DNA of 64,000 nt, from positions 14,588,611 through 14,652,610 of the forward strand of contig NC_092576.1 in NCBI RefSeq assembly GCF_037975245.1, given 5' to 3'. Shown here one piece after another: positions 60,901 through 64,000 of this stretch (within the stretch, counting starts at the first letter, position 1; each line of letters opens with the position of its first letter). Under the pieces are notes generated by a model. It searched no databases, was not told the origin of the DNA, and saw only the letters and a program-made list of their open reading frames with translations. Both the position numbers and the translations under genes were made by a program. The DNA is from Apostichopus japonicus. Taxonomy: Eukaryota > Echinodermata > Holothuroidea > Aspidochirotida > Stichopodidae.

Positions 60901-62998
60901 ATCATTATAAAAGTAACCCTCCCATGTTATCCCTTGTAAACTCCACTTTGAAGTGTATTGTGACTGTGAACTGAAAGCACATTGACCCTATTTTCTCTTA
61001 AGGATATATCAACTCTCATAACCTACAAACTTAGATTTTCGATATAGATTTTAATCGTAATCAGTGCGATCAAGATACCATACTCTTGTGTAAACACCCT
61101 TACGGGGTCCTGTACAAGACTCAGACATACATACTTGGTACACATTCCTTACGATGGATGCGTGCTTGGGGTGTGCATGTGAAGTTTAGGCTTGTAAAAC
61201 ATTAAATATCAAGAACTTTGAAAGCAGTACGTTTCTAAAATTTGAAATATGGTTCCCCATTTATTGACTTTATTTCTGCTTTCTGTTTTTTTTTATTTTC
61301 ATTGTTTTTTTTCTTACACAAGCACCTGAAGATGACCAAATCAATGTTACAGCAGAAGTAGCTGGAGAAGATCAGGAAAGTGTGAAAATATCCTGGGAGG
61401 TATACATAATTGTCTTTTTAACTCGATTATCATGTCATTCTGACCGTATATTATTATGTCATTATTTGTTGAATAATCAGTAACGTTGTGTATGTTATTG
61501 ACCACCATAGCTGTAGTAATGGTGTCGAAATGAAATATTTAAACATACTGGTTTTTTGAAGTTAATGAATGTATTGTAGATCGGAAGCAATAGCGCTGTC
61601 AGCCTATTTTACTCGACATTGAGGCTGCATCGAGTTTTTGGCATGTTACCTTTATTTCACCTTTATAATCTTTATAATAGGTATCATTCTCTCATTTGCC
61701 TTACCCTAATATTATGTAAGAAAGCATTGCACATCATTAATGAACGTTCTTTTAAGTGGAAATCGTGATGAGAAGATTCATGTTACGCTTTGATGAACAG
61801 GGTTATGAAAACATATAATGGGAATTAATTTGGCTACTCAATGTTTTAGACTTCAATTGAATTTTAATTCGTTGTGTTTTTTCCTAGCTTCCAGCTGATG
61901 GTAGCTCATGTAGTTCTGGTGTGACTTTGTTGACAATCTTCTATGCATCAATCAACTTGGAACCGTCACATAATGGCGCATATGAGGTAACAGATCCTTC
62001 GAGCACCTCCTTCACTTTGACTGGTCTCAAAGTAGAAGGAAATTACAGCATCCAATTGACACTGAAGAGGGCTGAAGAAAAATGTTGCAGAAGTAAAGAA
62101 ATTTACTACTTTGTCCCAAGTAAGTTCGTTAATCTTACAACAATTTCGTAAAATTAATTAACAAGCCCTAAATCATATGTCTGGGTCGCTTATTTGGCAG
62201 CTTTCAAAAGTTGATAAATTTTTATCAAACAAAAGGAAAATAATATAGCGATTCAGTATTATTCGTCAAGGAACTGCTGGCTATAGTCAGTGTCTTTAAC
62301 TGGTTGATTTAACGTTACTACTCTTTCGACAATTGCAAGCTGAACTGATTTTGAGAGGCCGTTCCGAATAATACAAGAATATAATGCATAATTGGGGTGT
62401 GATGTGTAAGTTAGTTTTCTAATCACTGACATCATGATTACACAATATTACCAACACAATTACTTCATGATTGTTTATTGCAGTAACGATCCTTTCGTCC
62501 GACCTTACACCGATTTATAAATTTACTTCATATTTTTAAGTCAAGTTTGATGTTATTATGTTATTGTTGGGTTTCGCTTGAAATGCGTTACAATATAACT
62601 GTTTGCAAAAGCTGATGTTCACGATTTATTTTCATTCTTACTAAATTTGTAGTGGCTTTTGGCTTTTTTTTCAGAACTTCCAGAATACCAAGCCGCCCCA
62701 ACTGTCTCTTATGTTAGCTCAAATTCACTAACAATTAACTGGCCGGCATGGGATGGCGTCATTGGGACTCCTCCAGTAAGTGAATATAGGTTACTATCCA
62801 AGCTGTCGGAGAGCGGCGATTGGCCAAGTACCTTTAGCAGAGTCAATGCAAGCAATGATCAAGATGAATATGCTGTGATAATGACACCACTTGAACCAGA
62901 CACAGAATATGACTTCATGGTTGTAGCTGTGAGAGAAGGGCCAAATGGGGATGGACCACCCGGTCCAATCTTAAAAAGGGTGAAAACAAACTCGCCTG
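22557..62998 (+). CDS. Tie1/Tie2-like receptor, extracellular half (3' end outside window)
   Basis: Twelve exons were mapped: 22557-22663, 25562-25885, 51273-51539, 53452-53586, 54411-54554, 55130-55267, 57382-57525, 58502-58792, 60327-60641, 61323-61399, 61888-62119 and 62675-62998. The domain order is signal peptide, Ig-like, Ig-like, four EGF-like, Ig-like and three FN3. This matches the angiopoietin receptor family (Ig, EGF cluster, Ig, FN3 x3, membrane helix, tyrosine kinase), apart from one additional EGF unit. The EGF2 exon has the Tie-type pattern FG-x-C-x3-RC…FC…PYGCSC…GFKGLYC. All junctions are phase 1 except the intron inside FN3-2 (phase 0). The kinase region is not in the window, so the kinase identity is inferred from the ectodomain. 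An in-frame TAG at 51431-51433 breaks the second Ig exon, so this allele or assembly may not make a full protein unless that symmetric exon is skipped. Confidence 0.8.
22664..23095. other. Start of intron 1, pyrimidine-rich tract
   Basis: 22709-22925 is a strand-asymmetric C/T-rich tract. It yields long low-complexity ORFs on both strands that are not genes. Such mirror-like pyrimidine tracts can form triplexes, but no function is shown. Confidence 0.55.
23096..23461 (+). pseudogene. Decayed duplicate of the first Ig-like exon
   Basis: This matches 25335-25700, including about 200 bp of upstream intron, the ctcaatag acceptor and the first 44 or so codons of the Ig-like exon. The would-be exon starts at 23329 in the same phase. 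It has an in-frame TAA at codon 3 and another stop near 23459, and the second half of the exon with its donor is missing. It is a truncated exon duplication and is unlikely to be spliced productively. Confidence 0.82.
23462..24662. other. Intron 1, nothing recognised
   Basis: AT-rich intron. Short ORFs only and no repeat family recognised. Confidence 0.5.
24663..24870 (+). mobile_element. tRNA-derived SINE, family 2
   Basis: The head at 24663-24726 folds as a tRNA: acceptor arms GCCTATA/TGGAGGC (one mismatch), an anticodon arm CCGC-ATATAAA-GCGG, and a T arm CCGGG-CTCGAAT-CCCGG with a perfect stem. The anticodon would be ATA, which genomes rarely use, and the D arm is short. A non-tRNA body follows (to about 24870). 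It is therefore called a SINE and not a tRNA gene. It differs in sequence from the family 1 SINEs. Confidence 0.72.
24871..25334. other. Intron 1, nothing recognised
   Basis: Contains an aaggtcaaacgtcatttgag motif at 24952-24971 that recurs in the diverged repeat at 46.1-47.0 kb. No gene seen. Confidence 0.4.
25562..25885 (+). CDS. Tie-like gene, N-terminal Ig-like exon
   Basis: Acceptor ctcaatag, donor gtgagt. The exon is 324 bp, phase 1 to phase 1. The 108 codons contain a first cysteine in YQCHL, a core tryptophan in TVWTRN and a second cysteine in FGCEA, the spacing of an Ig-like fold. It corresponds in position to the N-terminal Ig-like domain of Tie receptors. Its upstream half is duplicated as a dead copy at 23329-23461, and its donor region is duplicated at 26252-26328. 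Confidence 0.75.
25915..26203 (-). mobile_element. LINE reverse-transcriptase C-terminal fragment
   Basis: On the minus strand the reading frame has the block GHWKRR…GKARPGRRKTGWIDNIKKW (26126-25941). This is typical of the end of non-LTR retrotransposon ORF2 proteins (the GHV-R…G-R-RGR…W-D-I-W pattern). The 3' side ends in a short CAG repeat (25915-25928 on the plus strand as CTG). An 11-bp direct repeat tgtagttatag flanks it (about 25904-25914 and 26206-26216), consistent with retrotransposition into the intron 18 bp after the donor. Confidence 0.75.
26204..26330 (+). repeat. Tandem duplication of the Ig exon donor region
   Basis: The sequence agatggtgagt…agctgtagttatag…tacgttatcac occurs at 25881 (real donor, interrupted by the LINE fragment) and again at 26252-26325. 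This gives a second GTGAGT donor at 26257 with no exon attached. Confidence 0.75.
26331..27399. other. Intron 2, nothing recognised
   Basis: AT-rich. Short ORFs only. Confidence 0.45.
27400..28784 (+). repeat. Minisatellite 1, about 70-bp unit, about 20 copies
   Basis: Units of mostly 70 bp (66-76). Each contains ATCTTTGGGG, the palindrome GGGGCGTACCAGTACGCCCC, then AACCAGTTAAGTG and a variable ccactatgataaattgta spacer. The first unit (27401) has a degraded palindrome. Two units carry an extra GCCCC (28171 and 28454 regions). Short repeated ORFs here are by-products of the array. Confidence 0.95.
28896..29378 (-). pseudogene. Unknown gene fragment, possibly Tudor-like barrel
   Basis: One minus-strand frame runs from 29378 to 28896 with a single in-frame TAA near 29128. 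It includes YIKVGNIAAV, RPYFGEVTKI and, after the stop, ILHWMKGSWTGDWKLL. A hydrophobic strand, a small-residue turn, G-x-V and a downstream W pattern suggest a Tudor/SH3-like barrel of the kind seen in uncharacterised, often transposon-borne, invertebrate proteins. It may be the 3' part of the decayed gene at 33966-34561. The family is not named with confidence. Confidence 0.4.
29379..30517. other. Intron 2, nothing firm
   Basis: AT-rich. A small palindrome occurs near 30022-30042 (atggaggt…acctccat). No gene seen. Confidence 0.45.
30518..31720. mobile_element. Foldback-type element with long inverted arms
   Basis: The left arm 30518-30825 and right arm 31425-31720 are inverted copies, from cttaaagtggc inward through gggcaaacagtggtaacat, a C/G run and ctgcataaacatgcattcaagg. 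Arms are about 300 bp with small indels. The roughly 600-bp centre holds two direct repeats of about 215 bp (from about 30985 and 31200; landmark gtttaaccagta). No target duplication was recognised. Long inverted arms around a tandem-repeat core resemble foldback or MITE-like DNA transposons. Confidence 0.72.
31721..33965. other. Intron 2, nothing recognised
   Basis: AT-rich intron. Short ORFs on both strands lack recognisable domains. Confidence 0.4.
33966..34561 (-). pseudogene. Decayed gene of uncharacterised, TE-like family
   Basis: On the minus strand a 3' splice site (ttttttttcaccag) precedes a basic stretch (SEIKRRRRNQAF) and then a CCDGSC cysteine cluster near 34490. After a frameshift, one frame carries GKIVCEKAFCMFFGISSKLF (about 34331-34270), then an in-frame TAA, then HIGDYMPHKTEVHLP and SYTKTSLHARM (to 33966). 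The CC-G-C cluster, the VC-x-FC…GIS block and the D-MPHK-E-HLP block recur in uncharacterised proteins that are repeated in invertebrate genomes and are probably transposon-encoded. Function is unknown. Stops and a frameshift make this copy non-functional. Minus-strand ORFs upstream (34550-35014) could be further pieces. Confidence 0.5.
34562..36528. other. Intron 2, possible remnants only
   Basis: Minus-strand short ORFs at 34550-35014 may belong to the decayed gene just downstream. No domain was recognised. The rest is AT-rich. Confidence 0.35.
36537..37043 (+). mobile_element. Degenerate hAT-like MITE, 507 bp
   Basis: The left terminus CAGGGTTACCAGCG and right terminus CGCTGGTAACCTTT are inverted copies, except that the last bases of the right end are mutated. 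Flanks ataataat (36529-36536) and ataatagt (37044-37051) match at 7 of 8 positions. Subterminal cgctagat motifs occur near both ends. No transposase. Confidence 0.65.
37044..39483. other. Intron 2, one lone transposon end
   Basis: C and G runs occur at 37354, 37484, 38361 and 38665. At 38660-38694 a C run followed by ggcgacgccactg resembles the right terminus of hAT-like elements such as 3254-4491, but no matching left end or target duplication was found. No gene seen. Confidence 0.4.
39492..40797 (+). mobile_element. hAT-like non-autonomous transposon, perfect 8-bp TSD
   Basis: Terminal repeats CAGGGACGTCGCTA (left) and TAGCTACGTCCCTG (right) match at 13 of 14 positions. Flanking CGTACACT at 39484-39491 and 40798-40805 is identical. 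The inside is AT-rich and holds about three tandem units of roughly 120 bp (39990-40325) built on a tgcaaaatgtt(t/c)aattg motif. G and C runs lie near the right end. No transposase remains. Confidence 0.9.
40806..41097. other. Intron 2, nothing recognised
   Basis: Short AT-rich spacer with no ORF or repeat match seen. Confidence 0.4.
41098..41600 (+). mobile_element. Penelope-like element 3' end, second copy
   Basis: Closely matches 18649-19180, including the RKRKEIDW coding tail and the 3' hairpin (gccccaaggggacc near 41510). An 8-bp deletion removes part of the coding tail, and the hammerhead-like core is degraded (CCAACGA instead of CTGACGA). No upstream RT remains. Like the other copies, it ends at a TA-rich microsatellite. 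Confidence 0.75.
41601..41710. repeat. (ATA)n then (TA)n microsatellite
   Basis: AATAAT units (41601-41630) pass into TA repeats, directly at the end of the Penelope-like 3' tail. Confidence 0.95.
41711..42255. other. Intron 2, nothing recognised
   Basis: A small palindromic pair of Ttacctgttttt segments occurs near 41867-41920 (tttacctccaatttacctg…gacctccatg). No gene seen. Confidence 0.4.
42270..42591 (-). mobile_element. SINE, 5'-truncated, with 14-bp target duplication
   Basis: Flanked by perfect direct repeats ACCAGGGAGTTGTT (42256-42269 and 42592-42605). On the minus strand the element starts at a B-box-like ggttcaaacc (near 42578), so the A box is missing. It continues through a conserved-looking central block (gaggggacgttaaattgcgg near 42470) and ends in a short ATC-rich tail (tatcatatcatatca). 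The central block resembles conserved central domains of SINEs in marine invertebrates. The specific domain name is not claimed. Confidence 0.8.
43020..43380 (-). mobile_element. LINE RT C-terminal fragment, decayed
   Basis: On the minus strand, around 43230-43120, a frame reads GLWNNLSEKVVLASSV, the usual end-of-RT block of Jockey/CR1-like LINEs (R-x-WN-LP-x-VV-A-S-x-x-FK). Frameshifts and stops surround it. Confidence 0.5.
43381..44880. other. Intron 2, no gene called
   Basis: An 84-codon ORF at 43714-43968 has no recognisable feature. The rest is AT-rich. Confidence 0.35.
44881..47513 (+). pseudogene. Decayed multi-exon gene with ParB-like block
   Basis: Three exon-like blocks with good splice signals. 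44878-45019 (acceptor aaaacag, donor gtgaga) has the lysine-rich SKEKRKAQHKLPVLHKKRKS. 45812-45992 (acceptor ctccacag) has an early TAA. 47351-47513 (acceptor tctttcag, donor gtaaag) has YHYEVIGGIHNL…LRERNP, then a frameshift, then KHIKLGETRHQMS. The VIGG-H…A-x-EL pattern recalls ParB/sulfiredoxin-type nucleotide-binding folds in uncharacterised invertebrate proteins. Stops and a frameshift make this copy non-functional. The assignment is tentative. Confidence 0.4.
46060..46970 (+). repeat. Diverged tandem repeat with AGGTCA motifs
   Basis: Three to four diverged units of about 255-300 bp (starts near 46111, 46366, 46668 and 46922) share ctgaaaac…ctcac(c/t)a(a/t)gtacagctt and (a)aggtcat(t/a)tgag. 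They overlap the intron between exon-like blocks of the decayed gene. Related single motifs occur at 24815, 24952, 48581 and 59506. Confidence 0.6.
47514..48799. other. Intron 2, nothing firm
   Basis: A C run near 48008 and a G run at 48728-48751 (potential G-quadruplex). A short frame near 48385-48600 could be a further piece of the decayed gene but has no recognisable motif. Confidence 0.4.
48800..50515 (+). repeat. Minisatellite 2, 66/88-bp units, about 17 good copies
   Basis: Units contain ctccaaccagtagc, the palindrome GGGGCGTATTGGTACGCCCC, and then either a long spacer (88-bp period with agaactgtattgcaagccac) or a short one (66-bp period with ttaatggtgtt). Well-conserved palindromes start near 49143, 49209, 49297, 49385, 49473, 49539 and so on to 50417. 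Degenerate units lie at both ends. ORFs on the minus strand are by-products of the array. Confidence 0.95.
50516..51272. other. End of intron 2, nothing recognised
   Basis: AT-rich intron ending in the acceptor ttgatttcag. Confidence 0.5.
51273..51539 (+). CDS. Tie-like gene, second Ig-like exon with in-frame stop
   Basis: Acceptor ttgatttcag, donor gtttgt (a better-looking gtaaga at 51533 would break the phase). The exon is 267 bp, phase 1 to phase 1. The 89 codons include the core tryptophan in FRWLKD and the DAGVYECHV strand-F motif, ending in LLIV, as at the matching point in Tie2. TAG at 51431-51433 is in frame at about codon 53. The first canonical Ig cysteine is absent (VSIGM at that position), as in several Tie Ig domains that lack the standard disulphide. 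Skipping this exon would keep the reading frame. Confidence 0.75.
51540..51984. other. Intron, nothing recognised
   Basis: AT-rich sequence only. Confidence 0.4.
51985..52225 (+). mobile_element. tRNA-derived SINE, family 1, diverged copy
   Basis: The B-box-like stretch ggttcgagtcactct (52020) and the body landmark gacttcggtca (52120) match the copies at 488 and 9962. The A-box part is degraded. Confidence 0.75.
52226..53451. other. Intron, nothing recognised
   Basis: AT-rich, short ORFs only. Confidence 0.4.
53452..53586 (+). CDS. Tie-like gene, EGF-like exon 1
   Basis: Acceptor aacactag, donor gtaaca. The exon is 135 bp, phase 1 to 1. It encodes ACPANRWGPDACDGICDNC followed by GGICDENSGKCICALGFKG and TNCEE. 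The WGP-C…C…C-N-G-C…G-C-C-GF-G-C arrangement is an EGF-like module and matches the first EGF repeat of Tie receptors. Confidence 0.88.
53625..53722. repeat. TA-rich microsatellite
   Basis: TATATC and TATAAT repeats in the intron just after EGF exon 1. Otherwise the intron to 54410 holds nothing recognised. Confidence 0.9.
54411..54554 (+). CDS. Tie-like gene, EGF-like exon 2
   Basis: Acceptor gtttttaag, donor gtacaa. The exon is 144 bp, phase 1 to 1. Its pattern C-x4-FGDIC-x3-C…FC-x4-PYGCSC-x2-GFKGLYC is the closest match in the gene to vertebrate Tie1/Tie2 EGF2 and the best support for the family call. Confidence 0.9.
54900..54982. repeat. TA-rich microsatellite
   Basis: TATAACTATATA units and TA runs inside the intron 54555-55129. 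Nothing else recognised there. Confidence 0.9.
55130..55267 (+). CDS. Tie-like gene, EGF-like exon 3
   Basis: Acceptor ttcaatcag, donor gtaaat. The exon is 138 bp, phase 1 to 1. Cysteine-rich with CDSGTYGASC, CHCQSCQC and GWTGTNC, an EGF-like/laminin-EGF-like pattern. Confidence 0.87.
55268..57381. other. Intron, nothing recognised
   Basis: C run near 55507 and G run near 55973. Short ORFs only. Confidence 0.45.
57382..57525 (+). CDS. Tie-like gene, EGF-like exon 4
   Basis: Acceptor gatttacag, donor gtaaga. The exon is 144 bp, phase 1 to 1. CLGPRFGESC, CHCSESYC, GSCSGGC and a final LC form an EGF-like module. Vertebrate Tie receptors usually show three, so this is an extra unit. Confidence 0.85.
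57526..58411. other. Intron, nothing recognised
   Basis: AT-rich sequence only. Confidence 0.4.
58412..58505 (+). repeat. Tandem duplicated 3' splice site
   Basis: actatgagtgtt(t/c)ctcat(c/t)ctttcctcatttaaggt occurs twice, 53 bp apart, giving acceptors at 58448 and 58501. Only the downstream one keeps the phase-1 frame open. The upstream one would add 53 nt and run into a stop. Confidence 0.85.
58502..58792 (+). CDS. Tie-like gene, third Ig-like exon
   Basis: Donor gtgagt. The exon is 291 bp, phase 1 to 1. VPVTCTAANG provides the B-strand cysteine and DGQTLYCQL the F-strand cysteine. This is the Ig domain placed between the EGF cluster and the FN3 domains in Tie receptors. Confidence 0.85.
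58793..59699. other. Intron, nothing recognised
   Basis: Contains an atcaaaggtcatatgatgt motif at 59503 related to the 46-kb repeat. No gene seen. Confidence 0.4.
59700..59897 (-). mobile_element. tRNA-derived SINE, family 1, minus-strand copy
   Basis: On the minus strand it begins gtgttagctcagtggttaac (A box, near 59893), followed by gagttcgagtcacctc (B box, near 59840) and the shared body with gacttcggtgag (near 59745). This is the best-preserved tRNA-like head of the family here. Confidence 0.85.
60327..60641 (+). CDS. Tie-like gene, FN3 domain 1
   Basis: Acceptor gggtttccag, donor gtattt. The exon is 315 bp, phase 1 to 1. FN3 hallmarks are VTISWSAW (strand B tryptophan), GYTPYYK (strand C tyrosine) and LIPEERYSFCVAAVREGEKG (strand E/F LxP-x-x-x-Y). 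Confidence 0.9.
60642..61322. other. Intron, nothing recognised
   Basis: AT-rich sequence only. Confidence 0.4.
61323..61399 (+). CDS. Tie-like gene, FN3 domain 2, first half
   Basis: Acceptor cttacacaag, donor gtatac. The exon is 77 bp, phase 1 to 0. It encodes the A and B strands ending in SVKISWE. Splitting an FN3 domain by a phase-0 intron after strand B breaks the otherwise one-exon-per-domain layout. Confidence 0.8.
61888..62119 (+). CDS. Tie-like gene, FN3 domain 2, second half
   Basis: Acceptor ttttcctag, donor gtaagt. The exon is 232 bp, phase 0 to 1. LTIFYASI (strand C) and LTGLKVEGNYSIQLTLKRAE (strands E-F) complete the domain. A CC pair near the end is unusual for FN3. Confidence 0.83.
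62120..62674. other. Intron, nothing recognised
   Basis: AT-rich intron ending in a T-rich acceptor (gcttttttttcag). Confidence 0.45.
62675..62998 (+). CDS. Tie-like gene, FN3 domain 3
   Basis: Donor gtaagc. The exon is 324 bp, phase 1 to 1. LTINWPAWDG, VSEYRLLSKL and LEPDTEYDFMVVAVREGPNG are FN3 hallmarks. The phase-1 donor means at least one more exon follows beyond the window, where the membrane and kinase regions would be expected. Confidence 0.9.
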
Positions 62999-63652
62999 GT
63001 AAGCAAATAACCTCCTTACTGATTCGACCGACATTGAACTTGATACAATTATTTCACAAACTTTTTCGTCTACGTCCAACTTTGTCTAAACGTTCACAAA
63101 CATTATCTTGTGCTGTAGTTACTGCAAAATTATGTGTTGCAGTAATACATCAACAAATATTTACATTAACTTTTTCTTCTTTTCTGCAATTAAACTATAT
63201 TGAAACACCTTTAATTTGTTAACCCATATATCAAATCGTTACTATGGAAAGGTGTCTGTGTATCATTCGTTTGGTATTGGTATCATTGCAACGTTACACT
63301 GTGAAACAGTCGTATCCGGCCAATGGTGGTCACAATGGAAACATCATTATATACATCCGAAATTGAACGAACAACTAAACAAAATCACAAGTGACTAAAA
63401 CTATAAGTTCTAACTACAGTACACGTAGGTATAGCAAGGTCAAGGGCTGGGAGAGTGGATGGTTAGAATGGTGTGACATTGCTGCTGGACAGAATGAATG
63501 AGAGTAACACAGAATACAAAGGAGATGTATAGTTCTTAATATAGTGAATATTACAACAAAGAGAAGAAACCCTCCTCCTGATATTGATGGACATGATCTC
63601 TTTAAAGAAGGTAGACATATATAAAGAGACGTCGATATTAGAATAGTCAGCC
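62999..63652. other. Intron after FN3 domain 3
   Basis: No exon recognised to the right edge. Plus- and minus-strand ORFs here show no domain. Confidence 0.4.
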
Positions 63653-63955
63653 GATTCACACAGAGATTACAGTAACTAATGTAAATCTTAAAGTTGTGTA
63701 CCACAGTAAATACAGGATTGTGCTGACAAATCTGATAAATCGGTAGCATGTGCTATTGTGTTCACAGTAAGATTTGAGGATATTTTATTTCCAACAAATC
63801 CCAAACAACTGGATTTTTTGGAATTACACATATCCTCAGTTCTAACTGTAATTCTAATAGCACATGCTACCGATTTATAGCACGATTTAGTTTTTACTGT
63901 GGTACAAAACTTTAAGATGTACATTACTGTAGTAACTGTGTTCTCTATGTGTATC
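63653..63955. mobile_element. Palindromic MITE-like element
   Basis: Left arm 63653-63793 and right arm 63817-63955 are inverted copies of about 140 bp with a few mismatches and a small indel. Landmarks are gtaccacagtaaa and aaatcggtagcatgtgctatt and their complements. A spacer of about 25 bp separates the arms. No clear target duplication was seen. Confidence 0.75.
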
Positions 63956-64000
63956 GGGTGGAATAGTACACTCACCAGTTCTATTAGGGTACATTGTGTA

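Overview
The window is animal nuclear DNA: AT-rich, intron-containing and full of transposon remnants. It shows modular extracellular exons with phase-1 introns, single-exon leucine-rich-repeat (LRR) receptors, tRNA-derived SINEs, Penelope-like elements, hAT-type MITEs and minisatellites. The receptor families and repeat types suggest an invertebrate deuterostome, most likely an echinoderm such as a sea cucumber. That assignment is inference; nothing here names the species.

Left part (1-17.1 kb). A segment of about 7.5 kb is present twice in direct tandem (about 50-7560 and 9525-17065). Each unit starts right after a (TA)n tract and carries a SINE, an internal 640-bp repeat pair, a 1.24-kb hAT-like element with 8-bp target-site duplications, and one intronless LRR transmembrane receptor gene. 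The right copy (15016-16431, 471 aa) is intact. The left copy is frameshifted by a TA insertion. The upstream 5 kb of the two units is nearly identical, but the receptor genes differ strongly. Most differences change amino acids, and many fall on the variable x positions of LxxLxL strands, the concave ligand-facing surface. A decayed Penelope-like element separates the units.

Middle part (17.1-22.5 kb). This holds (TA)n tracts, a Penelope-like element split by a 105-bp satellite, a hammerhead-like motif and a LINE 3' tail.

Right part (22.5-64 kb). Most of this is the extracellular half of one plus-strand receptor gene that resembles the Tie1/Tie2 (TEK) family. The exons are a signal-peptide exon, an Ig-like exon, a second Ig-like exon, four EGF-like exons, a third Ig-like exon and three FN3 domains. 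Eleven of the twelve mapped exons are joined by phase-1 junctions; one phase-0 intron splits an FN3 domain. Transmembrane and kinase exons would lie beyond the right edge. The second Ig exon has an in-frame TAG. Its 25-kb upstream intron holds two minisatellites that share a 20-bp palindromic core on opposite strands, hAT MITEs, a foldback element, SINE and LINE pieces, and two decayed genes of unknown families.

If both loci are active, they are a diversifying cell-surface LRR receptor cluster and a Tie-like receptor. No functional link between them is visible beyond proximity.
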